This document shows, piece by piece, positions 1-7,007 of a DNA stretch of 11,185 bases. Position 1 is the stretch's first letter; every line of letters begins with the position of its first letter. Made by a program: the position numbers and the translations under genes. Source of the stretch: an uncultured Pseudanabaenaceae cyanobacterium (GTDB taxonomy: Bacteria; Cyanobacteriota; Cyanobacteriia; PCC-9006; JAAUQQ01); NCBI GenBank assembly GCA_938015405.1, contig CALLPZ010000488.1, forward strand, positions 1 to 11,185, written 5' to 3'. The notes under the pieces were generated by a model. The model saw only the letters and a program-made list of their open reading frames with translations, did no database searches and was not told the DNA's origin.

Positions 1-580
1 GGGTCTGGCTGAGTTGAGCCATTGCGATGCCGCGAATGCTGGCTTGATCCAAACGAATGTCGTTTAGATTGCACAGTTCCAAGCTGGCGCGGTTGAGGTT
101 GCTCCAGCGCAGGTCAACATGGTGCAAATTGGCACCGTCAAAGGTGGCTTCCACGGCATAGCTGTGGGACAGGATGGCCCAGCAGAGGTTGGCACCACTG
201 AAATCGCAGCCGTACAACATGGCCCCGATAAAGCTGGCCTTATCGCAATTGCTATGGGAGAGGTTCGCATCGCACAGGCTGGCGCCGTTGAGAAACGCTT
301 CATGCAGATTGGTCTGGACCAAACGCGCTTTGGTTAGATCTGCATTACGAAGGTTTGCCCCAGTAAGATTGGCCCCGCTGAGATCTGCGCCGCTGAGGTC
401 TGCACCACTCAGATCGACATTACTGAGGTCCATGCCGCTGAGCTGGGCATTACGTAGATTCATACCGGCTAAGCAACGGTCTTGCAGTAATTCCATGATG
501 ACTGCTTCAGAAAGAGGCTGCTGGTGGTTCCAGGCTTGCTCAATGGCAGTGGCGGGGGACTGAAAATGGGTAGAAGCCAT
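1..580 (-). CDS. Pentapeptide-repeat protein (partial, C-terminus off the left edge)
   Basis: The minus strand is open from an ATG at 580 to the window edge, giving 193 residues without a stop. After a non-repeat N-terminal stretch of about 38 residues, the rest is an almost unbroken ladder of five-residue units with the A(D/N)LxX pattern. The most regular run is at residues 50-85 (units such as VDLSG, ADLSG, ANLTG); later units are more degenerate, with C, S, H and M at the usual Ala position. About 31 units are visible. Such repeats fold into a right-handed quadrilateral beta-helix. The family is very abundant in cyanobacteria and most members have no known role. No signal peptide or membrane segment is visible in this part. 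The start is supported by a GGAG box nine bases upstream of the ATG. A further domain could lie beyond the edge, so I assign no function beyond the fold. Confidence 0.9.
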   Translation of the reverse strand, partial: MASTHFQSPATAIEQAWNHQQPLSEAVIMELLQDRCLAGMNLRNAQLSGMDLSNVDLSGADLSGADLSGANLTGANLRNADLTKARLVQTNLHEAFLNGASLCDANLSHSNCDKASFIGAMLYGCDFSGANLCWAILSHSYAVEATFDGANLHHVDLRWSNLNRASLELCNLNDIRLDQASIRGIAMAQLSQT

Positions 581-1120
581 GACACGATTCTCCAGGGCGA
601 TGACGGTGGGCTGGAAGTTAACTGGCGATGATTTATGAATGCCCACACCGATCCCCGAAATCGCGATCACATACCATGTTTAAGAGTTTCTTTACGTCTC
701 ATACATTGCATCCAGGGAGTCCCCCTGCTATTCATACTGCTTGAAAATACTGTGGTGTATAGGTTTTTCTCTTCTTCGCTTTTTATTTCATTATTGTGAA
801 TCCCCCGTTTTCGTCAGGGAATCTGGATGTTCGGTGACGTAAGCCTAGGAATTTTGCAAGAAATCTCGGCTCTTGGCTCGGAAGAGTCGAATATAGGCTG
901 TCACTGACTGGAACCAACGCTACAAGCCCTCTGATTCACTGAAGAGTCAGAGGGCTTGTAGAAGGTTGAATCAATTAAGAAAATTCTCCGGCCTGCTGCC
1001 TAGGTTTCCCTTATAGATTTTCCTTGACGTGATACCCCGGTCTAGCTCGGCATAATTCCTGGGTGTCATTCCTGTATTGGCCTCTTGGTGGCACTAATGA
1101 TTGTGTGGCGCTAACGAGTC
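581..1120. other. Intergenic region between ftsE and the pentapeptide-repeat gene
   Basis: These 540 bases lie downstream of the ftsE-like gene and upstream of the pentapeptide-repeat gene, both on the minus strand. I found no convincing ORF, tRNA or insertion element. The region should hold the promoter of the pentapeptide-repeat gene, but no clear -35/-10 pair could be fixed. The one strong structure is the perfect 14-bp inverted repeat at 921-960. A smaller 6-bp inverted repeat (CGCTAA/TTAGCG, 1109-1126) straddles the ftsE stop codon. The stretch around 760-800 is T-rich on the plus strand. Confidence 0.6.
921..960. repeat. Perfect 14-bp inverted repeat, possible terminator hairpin
   Basis: The arms at 921-934 (TACAAGCCCTCTGA) and 947-960 are exact reverse complements separated by a 12-nt loop. 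Transcribed in either direction this makes a very stable hairpin. It lies 161 bases past the ftsE stop codon and 340 bases before the pentapeptide-repeat start, where a terminator or mRNA-stabilising 3' hairpin for ftsE would fit. Neither strand has a T-run after the stem, so it is not a canonical intrinsic terminator. Confidence 0.6.
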
Positions 1121-1984
1121 TTAGCGGCGCAGCCAGGATAGCTGACCTTCTTTTAGCTGAATCACAGGATGTTTCGACTGTTTGACCAAGTGCAGGTCAT
1201 GGGTGGTGACAACAACGGTAGCTCCCATCTTGTTGAGCTTGTTGAGGATGCGAATGACCTGCTGGGAGTTTGCTGGATCCAGGTTGCCGGTGGGCTCGTC
1301 GGCCAGAATGAGCGGTGGCGTTCCCACAATGGCTCGGGCAAGACTGACGCGTTGTTGCTCGCCACCAGAGAGCTGGGTGGGAAAGCAGTCGGCTTTGTGC
1401 TGTAAGCCCACTAGGCGCAGCGTGGGGGCGAGGCGGCGGGCAACGTCTGCCTGCTTGCATCCCTGGGCCCAAAGGGCGAAGGCCACGTTCTCGCTCACGG
1501 TACGGTTGGGAATGAGTTTGTAGTCTTGAAAGACCACACCAAGTTGACGGCGGAAACGGGAGAGGCGATCGCCTTTAAGCCCATGAATTTCCTGCTCATT
1601 GACTGTGATAGAGCCCTCGCTGGGACGCTCTGCACCATAGAGTAGCTTCAGCAGGGTGGTCTTACCCGAGCCTGAAGGACCTGTGACGAACAGAAAGCCT
1701 CCGCGAGGCAGGGTGAGGCTGACATCCTTGAGGCCGCAGCTTCCCTGGCGATAGAGTTTGCTGATTCGGTCCAGCACCACCATTGATGCGTCTGCGGAGG
1801 AATCCGTCTTTAGGCCGGACTCTGGCAGGGGATGATCTGGCTGCTGGGCCGGCGTTTGAGGCGCCGTGACAGTACTGCCCATGGTGGCCTTGCCAACGGT
1901 GCTGGTGAAGGGGGCACGTTGGGAGAAATGGGCTGCCCGCTCAGTGGTGGTGGCAGGCTTGGAAAGGGTTGTGGTGCTGGGCAT
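1121..1984 (-). CDS. ftsE: FtsE-type ABC transporter ATP-binding protein
   Basis: This is an ABC ATPase of the FtsE type. FtsE with the membrane protein FtsX forms a complex that in other bacteria activates peptidoglycan hydrolases at the division site. All nucleotide-binding motifs are present: Walker A GPSGSGKTT (102-110), Q-loop Gln153 in VVFQDYKLIPNRT, signature LSGGEQQR (205-212), Walker B LILADE (225-230) followed by PTGNLDP, and the switch His262 in TTHD. The FQD-LPNRTV-ENVAFAL pattern and the LLKLLYGAERP stretch after Walker A point to FtsE rather than LolD or MacB. Residues 1-67 are a Ser/Thr/Pro/Ala-rich extension without a domain. Starting at Met68 (ATG at 1783-1781) would give 220 residues, the usual FtsE length, so the true start is uncertain. 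No start candidate has a clear Shine-Dalgarno sequence. No ftsX lies on either side in this window. Confidence 0.9.
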   Translation of the reverse strand: MPSTTTLSKPATTTERAAHFSQRAPFTSTVGKATMGSTVTAPQTPAQQPDHPLPESGLKTDSSADASMVVLDRISKLYRQGSCGLKDVSLTLPRGGFLFVTGPSGSGKTTLLKLLYGAERPSEGSITVNEQEIHGLKGDRLSRFRRQLGVVFQDYKLIPNRTVSENVAFALWAQGCKQADVARRLAPTLRLVGLQHKADCFPTQLSGGEQQRVSLARAIVGTPPLILADEPTGNLDPANSQQVIRILNKLNKMGATVVVTTHDLHLVKQSKHPVIQLKEGQLSWLRR

Positions 1985-2010
1985 GGGGCAACTGCAGGCG
2001 ATGGCTAATC

Positions 2011-2028
2011 ACATTTCAGAAGAAATGT
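2011..2028. repeat. Short perfect palindrome upstream of ftsE
   Basis: ACATTTC (2011-2017) and GAAATGT (2022-2028) are exact reverse complements around the tetraloop AGAA. It lies 26 bases upstream of the longest ftsE start. It could be an operator or a 5'-UTR hairpin. A 7-bp match at this distance can also arise by chance, and no regulator is identified. Confidence 0.3.
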
Positions 2029-2393
2029 CGGTTTCACGAGGCGACTTGTGGTCAGGGAAACAAGCACGGTTGGCGTGCGGGGCAATCACGGTTGCAGGCG
2101 CTTCTGAGATCTCGGAAAGACCCACCTTTCCGGAGCTAGGGGCTATAAATCTGCCTGACTACTATACATACGCCGTCGATTTATGGAAGGGGGTAGGCCA
2201 AATCTGCCTACATTTGTTTGCAATTGAGATGCGTTCAAACCCATAGTGCTCGGGGATATAGGCCTTTGGCCCCTGGAAGCAGACCCAGGAAATCATTGTC
2301 GATTTGACTGCCATTTGGCGATGTCAGGGAGCCTGCTTTGGGGGACTGTTTTGAGTGCCAGGGGTGGGGCGAGGGTGGCCGTTTGCTGACGCT

Positions 2394-2427
2394 GATGTAA
2401 CAGCGGCTCCTGCTTCGCTATTACATC
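2394..2427. repeat. Interrupted inverted repeat in the divergent intergenic region
   Basis: GATGTAA (2394-2400) pairs with TTACATC (2421-2427). After one C/A mismatch the pairing continues with AGCG (2402-2405) and CGCT (2416-2419), leaving a 10-nt loop. The result is an 11-bp stem with one internal mismatch. No T-run follows on either strand, so a terminator is unlikely. A regulator-binding site or an RNA hairpin is possible. Confidence 0.4.
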
Positions 2428-2494
2428 GCTAAATTCTGGGGTTGGGCTAAGGGGCGATCGCCGCTTGCCTGGAGAGGATCTCGGCCCATCGACA

Positions 2495-2522
2495 TTGGTT
2501 AATTAGTGCATACTGATATAGA
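2495..2522 (+). promoter_or_regulatory. Candidate sigma-70-type promoter for the DICT sensor gene
   Basis: TTGGTT (2495-2500) and TATAGA (2517-2522) are separated by 16 bases, resembling a group 1 sigma factor -35/-10 pair. Transcription would start near 2529 and leave a leader of about 70 bases before the GTG start. Two further TATAAA boxes (2528-2533 and 2559-2564) lie between this pair and the gene but lack well-spaced -35 elements. Confidence 0.35.
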
Positions 2523-2600
2523 GGTGGTATAAATTTTTCTCCAATTGGGGAATTCTGATATAAAGCCCAGTTTGGATCCCCCTAGTAGCAGGCAATTATT

Positions 2601-4415
2601 GTGGTGACCTCTAGTCCGTCAGCCTCCTCTAAGGCGTTTGTGCATTCTGTCTCGGCATCTGATGGCTTAGAGGGTTCTGGTGTGAGCTCTCTCTATGAGT
2701 TGGTGATGGAGCTGGAACCCGAGCTCCAGTCTGTGGCGGTGGGCTCGACGACGCTTCGAGCTGCTATGACGAGCTTCGTGGATTTATTGGTGGATCATCC
2801 CGGGCCGACGACCCTCTGGTCCAAGTTGCCCCGAGGGGAGAATTGGCAGCTGGAGCTGGAGCGCTATTGCAAGCAGTCTGCGGAGGCCCAGGCTGCCTTC
2901 AATTGCTTTTTCCCCAAGGACAAAGGCACTTTGGAGCCACGTCTCTCCCAAGGATTGGGGGCGGATGCCGACAACCTGGAAGATTCCCTGCTTCCCTTGG
3001 CCTTGAGTTGCCCAGAGCCGGGTCGACTCTCTCTTCAGGATGACCAAGGAGATGATTATCTCCAGCGCAGTCCTGTGGCTCCCATGGTTTCGATTCCCAT
3101 CGAGCGGGGTGGTGTGCTGAGTGGTGAATATTTCCTCTTGGTGACCTCGACTCAGTTCCAAGGCCTGATTTTGGCGCGGCGTTTTAAGTTGTCCTCGAGC
3201 GCCGGGGATGCTGCTGTAGACGTTAGCGATCTGGCATCTGCGAGTGACTTGAATGTTGAGTCTAGTTCTGGAGAGGCAGCCCCAAGTAGTGGTGCAAGAG
3301 AAGCATCCCAGGGTCGCACAACTGCTTCGGAAACGCGCTCTCAATTGCGCATGGTCTACACCTGCAATCCGGTGGTGGTCGGTCGAGTTTTAGACCAAAT
3401 TCAGTCTTTGCTGACTCAGGTGCCGACTAATTATTTGCGTGTGAATCTTGGGGGGCCAACTGCCCATGCCGAGCATAGTCAAACCACCCAGGATGGCAGC
3501 CAGGCCAGTATTGCCGTGGAGGCTTTGTTGCGCTACTGGAATCAAATCTTTGTGACTCCAGGGGCAATGTCGCCGGAGACGGAGTTGCTCAACCAGTGGT
3601 TGATGAGGCAGTTTCAGCGCCAAGAGGGCCTATGGCGTCGGTTGAGTGCCTATCGGAAGCAGGTAGAGCAGGCTGAGACGCATCAGCTACAGCATGAGGA
3701 GTTGATGAATGCGATTCGTCTCAAGGATGAGTTCTTGGGCATGGTGGTGCAGGAGCTGAGAACGCCGTTGACCAACATGAAGACGGCCCTTTCTTTGCTG
3801 GGCTCTGCCAGCCTAAAGCCTCCCCAGCGACAGCGGTATATTCAGCTGCTGAATACGGAATGCGATCGCCAGAGCTCCCTCATTCGCGGCTTGTTAGACC
3901 TGAGCCAAATCGAGCAGGCCGGTGATCAGGCCATGCAGCCCCTAGTTTTGAGCGAAATTGTACCGGGGGTCGTTAGCACCTACCAGTCCTTGGCCCAGGA
4001 AAAGGAAATCTCCCTCACCTACAGCATTCCAGATGATTTACCGCCAGTGTCCTGCCTGGTGCCTTGGTTGCGCCAAGTGTTGGTCAATCTGCTGCACAAC
4101 AGCGTCAAATGTACGGGAAATGGTGGGCGTATTTGGGTGCGGGCCAAGCGCCAAGGGGATTATCTGCAAATTGATGTGCAAGACACGGGCGTGGGGATTG
4201 CCATTAGCGAGATTCCTAAGATTTTCAATCGCTTCTATCGTGTGCGTTCCCAAGGCGTTGAAGATACCAGCGGTGCGGGCCTAGGGCTGACCATTGTGCA
4301 GCAACTGTTACTCCGCTGTGGCGGGTCGATTACGGTGAATAGCCGTCAGGGTCAAGGCTCCACCTTTGCTGTATTGCTGCCGATTTATGTGGCGGCTGGG
4401 GAGGAGGAATCTTAG
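2601..4415 (+). CDS. DICT-domain sensor histidine kinase-like protein lacking the phosphoacceptor His
   Basis: This 604-residue protein has two parts. Residues about 29-275 resemble the DICT sensory domain of cyanobacterial two-component proteins, with the SLYELV opening, LWSKLPRGENW near 72-82, and the strand EYFLLVTSTQFQGLILARR later in the domain. A helical linker (about 335-375) leads to a HisKA/HATPase module. The ATP-binding boxes are complete: N-box Asn500 in NLLHNSVK, G1 DTGVGI from Asp528, F-box IFNRFYRV, and G2 GAGLGLTIV from Gly558. The H-box reads MVVQELRTPLTNMKT, with Gln384 where kinases carry the phosphorylated His. It may therefore be an ATP-binding signalling pseudokinase or act only within a hetero-oligomer. 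There is no membrane segment, so it should be cytoplasmic. The start is a GTG followed directly by a second in-frame GTG; no strong ribosome site separates them. No response regulator gene is adjacent. Confidence 0.85.
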   Translation: MVTSSPSASSKAFVHSVSASDGLEGSGVSSLYELVMELEPELQSVAVGSTTLRAAMTSFVDLLVDHPGPTTLWSKLPRGENWQLELERYCKQSAEAQAAFNCFFPKDKGTLEPRLSQGLGADADNLEDSLLPLALSCPEPGRLSLQDDQGDDYLQRSPVAPMVSIPIERGGVLSGEYFLLVTSTQFQGLILARRFKLSSSAGDAAVDVSDLASASDLNVESSSGEAAPSSGAREASQGRTTASETRSQLRMVYTCNPVVVGRVLDQIQSLLTQVPTNYLRVNLGGPTAHAEHSQTTQDGSQASIAVEALLRYWNQIFVTPGAMSPETELLNQWLMRQFQRQEGLWRRLSAYRKQVEQAETHQLQHEELMNAIRLKDEFLGMVVQELRTPLTNMKTALSLLGSASLKPPQRQRYIQLLNTECDRQSSLIRGLLDLSQIEQAGDQAMQPLVLSEIVPGVVSTYQSLAQEKEISLTYSIPDDLPPVSCLVPWLRQVLVNLLHNSVKCTGNGGRIWVRAKRQGDYLQIDVQDTGVGIAISEIPKIFNRFYRVRSQGVEDTSGAGLGLTIVQQLLLRCGGSITVNSRQGQGSTFAVLLPIYVAAGEEES

Positions 4416-4526
4416 CGGCGTTTGCGAGTTACGGTCTCGCCTGTGCTGGGAGGAATTCCCCCTGAACAATTGCTCTGGGGGTCTAGGCCTCCCCATAATG
4501 GGAACGTGACGCAATGACAGATCGCC

Positions 4527-4868
4527 ATGCTACTCAAATCCACCACCCGCCATGTCCGCATCTTTACCGCTGAGATCAAGGGTAATGAACTTCAACCCAG
4601 TAACAGTGTTTTGACGTTAGATGTCGATCCCGATAACGAGCTCAATTGGAGCGAAGAGGCCTTGCAAAGGGTCTATCGCAAATTTGATGCTCTGGTTGAG
4701 TCCTACGCCGGATCGGACCTGAATGAGTATAATTTGCGACGAATTGGCTCAGATTTAGAGCACTGTATTCGTGATCTGTTACAACAGGGCCAGGTTTCCT
4801 ATAACCTCAACGCTCGGGTTCTGAATTACAGCATGGGTTTGCCCCAAGTCGAATCTGGGGAATCCTAA
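4527..4868 (+). CDS. ndhM: NAD(P)H-quinone oxidoreductase (NDH-1) subunit M
   Basis: The 113-residue product is recognisable along its whole length as NdhM, a small peripheral subunit of the photosynthetic NDH-1 complex. This complex takes electrons from reduced ferredoxin to plastoquinone in cyclic electron flow, respiration and CO2 uptake. NdhM helps hold the hydrophilic arm together on the cytoplasmic face of the thylakoid membrane. Family hallmarks include the start MLLKSTTRHVRIFTAEI, the stretch LTLDVDPDNELNW, the central YRKFDALVESYAG followed by NLRRIGSDLEH, and the end SYNLNARVLNYSMGLPQV. Its length is normal and nothing is missing. It starts 111 bases after the DICT sensor gene, with a possible -10 box CATAAT near 4493-4498, so it probably has its own promoter. 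The signalling genes on both sides have no obvious tie to NDH-1. Confidence 0.96.
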   Translation: MLLKSTTRHVRIFTAEIKGNELQPSNSVLTLDVDPDNELNWSEEALQRVYRKFDALVESYAGSDLNEYNLRRIGSDLEHCIRDLLQQGQVSYNLNARVLNYSMGLPQVESGES

Positions 4869-4946
4869 GTTGGTTATACGGGACTTGCAGTAGGCTTCCG
4901 GTCATCTAAATACGGGAAACTGCGCGCCACCCCCCATCCTTCTGCT

Positions 4947-7007
4947 ATGGCCATTGCCCCCTTCACGCTCCATTGTGCGAATGCCCGATGTCAGTCTGCG
5001 AATAGCAGTCACGATGCCATTTGTCAGCGCTGTGGCACTCCTATTCCGCGACGATATCTGTGGGCTGTGGGGCCGTCGGAGGCGTTTCCAAAGGAGGTGG
5101 GGCATCTCATTGAGAGTCGCTATTACGTCATTAGCGATCGCTTGGTCCTGGATACGTCTCCGGGCTTGCTGCCGGAAATTCCGCCGCCGGAAGAGGACTT
5201 GCCCGCGACCTTCCAACCCTATCTGCGTCTGTTTCCCCATCGCTATGCTGTGCCCCAGGTCTATGGGCTACTGAAGGGCTTGAGCCAGCCTTTCTATCTG
5301 TTGGAAGGGGCGCCGATTTACCCTCAAAACGGTTTGGCGATTCAGTCTGATGGCAGTTTTCGCCGGGCTGAAGGGGAACTCATGCCTACCTTGGGCGAGG
5401 CATGGCCCTTGGCGACGCCCCAGCGGCAGCTGGGATGGCTCTGGCAGTTGATTCGCCTATGGGAACCCCTCGCCCAGGAGGGGGTTGCCCAAACGCTGTT
5501 GAATCCAGACCTGATTCGGGTGGATGGTTCTGCCATTCGATTGCTGGCTTTGGAAGCGAGCGATCGCCCCGAGAATCCTCCCAGCCTGGATTGGCTGGGC
5601 CAGGTGTGGTTGCCTTGGGCGGTCACGGCCCACACCAGCATTGCGCCCTTCCTCAATGGTCTGATTGAACGTTTGACGAGTGGTGCTTTGTCCCAGGTGG
5701 AGCAGGTCTTGCCCCTGTTGGATCAAGCCTTGGCGATTGCCTGTGAGGGCCAAACGATGGAGCTCCAGGTGGCAACCTGTACGGATCCTGGCCCCCAACG
5801 TAAACAGAACGAAGATGCTTGTCTGCCCCAGGGCGGCACCTTTCGAATGACTCGGCCTGGCATTCAGTCCATTACCCTCGTTTGCGATGGCTTAGGGGGA
5901 CATGATGGTGGAGAAGTGGCCTCTCAGCTGTCGGCTGACAGCATTCATCGCTATCTGCAAACCCCTGCCAACTTAGAGAACACGACACCAGGCATTGCTA
6001 TGCAGCGGGCCGTCATCAAGGCCAATGATCAGCTGCTTAAGCGCAACAATGATGAGCAGCGTTTTATGCGCCAACGTATGGGCACCACCGTGGTGATGTC
6101 CTGGGTGGTTAAGCATTTGATGTATCTAGGCCATGTAGGCGATAGTCGCATTTACCGGGTGACTCCAGCGGGCTATACCCAGCTCACGACGGATGATGAT
6201 GTGGCTTCCCAGTCGGTCAGCTACGGTCAAAATGTTTATCGCCATGCAGTGCGACCTTCAGCGGCGGGGGCTTTGACCCAGGCTCTGGGCATTACGGATA
6301 CAAAGCATTTACGACCTACGATTCAGCGCTTCTTTTTTGATGATGAAATGCTGGTGTTGCTCTGTTCCGATGGATTGAGCGATCGCAATCGCGTTGCAGA
6401 GATTTGGGACCGCATTCTCCAGCCCGTCTTTACCAACAACATCAATGTTGCAGTCTCTGCCATGCAACTGTTGGAAGCTGCGAATCAGCTCAATGGCCAT
6501 GACAATTCCACGATCTCTTTGGTCCATGTCAAGGTAAGAGAGCAGCCTGTACCTGAGACTCAGCCGCTTCTGGAATTGTTGCCGCCGCTTCCGGCTGAAG
6601 AAAGTCCGGCGGAGCAGAAACCCGTTCCCTCTGCTGTGGCTGCGGTGTCCTCAGGCCGTCCCAATCCAGAGCCTTCCGCTGCATCATCCACAGAGCAGTC
6701 TTCTGCCTCAGCATCCAAGGAAACTTCGCGACGGAAGCGGTTTATTCCCTTTCTGTGGGGAATGGTGGTTCTTGGCACATTGGTGCCTGTGGCAGGATTC
6801 AGGGCCCAGTTTATCCAGCGCAGCCCCTCGCCCACAGAAGCTGCCGAAATTGAAAGCAAGCGTTCCACCCGTTCGCTCTCCTCAGCGTCCCGGCGTCAGC
6901 GTGATGCCGAAGGCCTTCAGAATCTCGTCCCCGAGCCAGGAGAGTTTGGGCTAGAGCTTGTGATGCCTGAGCAAGCTCCCGCTCAGTCTGTTGATGCGAA
7001 AGAGTAG
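4947..7007 (+). CDS. PP2C-family Ser/Thr phosphatase with zinc ribbon, kinase-like region and one membrane segment
   Basis: The 686-residue protein probably dephosphorylates Ser/Thr residues using a two-metal PP2C centre. An N-terminal zinc ribbon has Cys10, Cys15, Cys26 and Cys29 (CX4C, CX10, CX2C). Residues about 50-260 resemble a degenerate protein kinase: GVAQTLLNPDLIRVDG (179-194) lies where a kinase catalytic loop would be, but HRD, Lys and DFG are absent. The PP2C domain spans about 272-535 and keeps every metal-ligand motif: RKQNEDA (Asp290), DGLGGH (Asp314), MGTT (378), HVGDSR (Asp399), CSDGLSD (Asp475) and GHDNST (Asp519). A Pro/Glu/Ser-rich linker follows, then one hydrophobic segment (about 599-618) preceded by RRKR, which suggests a cytoplasmic catalytic domain anchored in a membrane, and a basic 68-residue tail. 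The gene starts 78 bases after ndhM. A weak TTGCAG-16-TAAATA promoter-like pair (4885-4912) lies between them. Confidence 0.9.
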   Translation: MAIAPFTLHCANARCQSANSSHDAICQRCGTPIPRRYLWAVGPSEAFPKEVGHLIESRYYVISDRLVLDTSPGLLPEIPPPEEDLPATFQPYLRLFPHRYAVPQVYGLLKGLSQPFYLLEGAPIYPQNGLAIQSDGSFRRAEGELMPTLGEAWPLATPQRQLGWLWQLIRLWEPLAQEGVAQTLLNPDLIRVDGSAIRLLALEASDRPENPPSLDWLGQVWLPWAVTAHTSIAPFLNGLIERLTSGALSQVEQVLPLLDQALAIACEGQTMELQVATCTDPGPQRKQNEDACLPQGGTFRMTRPGIQSITLVCDGLGGHDGGEVASQLSADSIHRYLQTPANLENTTPGIAMQRAVIKANDQLLKRNNDEQRFMRQRMGTTVVMSWVVKHLMYLGHVGDSRIYRVTPAGYTQLTTDDDVASQSVSYGQNVYRHAVRPSAAGALTQALGITDTKHLRPTIQRFFFDDEMLVLLCSDGLSDRNRVAEIWDRILQPVFTNNINVAVSAMQLLEAANQLNGHDNSTISLVHVKVREQPVPETQPLLELLPPLPAEESPAEQKPVPSAVAAVSSGRPNPEPSAASSTEQSSASASKETSRRKRFIPFLWGMVVLGTLVPVAGFRAQFIQRSPSPTEAAEIESKRSTRSLSSASRRQRDAEGLQNLVPEPGEFGLELVMPEQAPAQSVDAKE

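Larger units (their letters stand above)
1985..2600. other. Divergent intergenic region between ftsE and the DICT sensor gene
   Basis: These 616 bases separate two divergently transcribed genes and should carry both promoters. A plus-strand reading frame at 1866-2246 overlaps the ftsE 5' end antisense and resembles no family I know, so I do not call it. Visible elements are a short palindrome at 2011-2028, an interrupted inverted repeat at 2394-2427, a HIP1 site at 2454-2461 and a promoter-like pair at 2495-2522. AT-rich blocks lie near 2140-2170 and 2500-2565. On the minus strand, a TATAGT near 2160 could be a -10 box for ftsE, but no good -35 box accompanies it. Confidence 0.6.

Noticed and set aside
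174..563. Plus-strand frame of 129 residues over the pentapeptide-repeat gene
   Set aside because: Its repetitive sequence is the antisense image of the five-residue repeat ladder on the minus strand, which has the better protein match and ribosome site.
1866..2246. Plus-strand frame of 126 residues across the ftsE 5' end
   Set aside because: It is partly antisense to ftsE, has no recognisable domain, and no ribosome site was seen.
2409..2421. 13-base string CCTGCTTCGCTAT occurring here and again near 7274
   Set aside because: One such match is expected by chance in a window of this size, and the flanks do not match.
2784..3344. Minus-strand frame of 186 residues inside the DICT sensor gene
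   Set aside because: It is a shadow of a well-supported sensor gene and resembles no family.
4446..4484. C5/G5 inverted repeat between the DICT sensor gene and ndhM
   Set aside because: Only five base pairs with no T-run; too weak to call a terminator.
4885..4912. Promoter-like pair TTGCAG and TAAATA, 16 bases apart, before the PP2C gene
   Set aside because: Both boxes are poor matches, so it is mentioned with the gene but not called as a feature.
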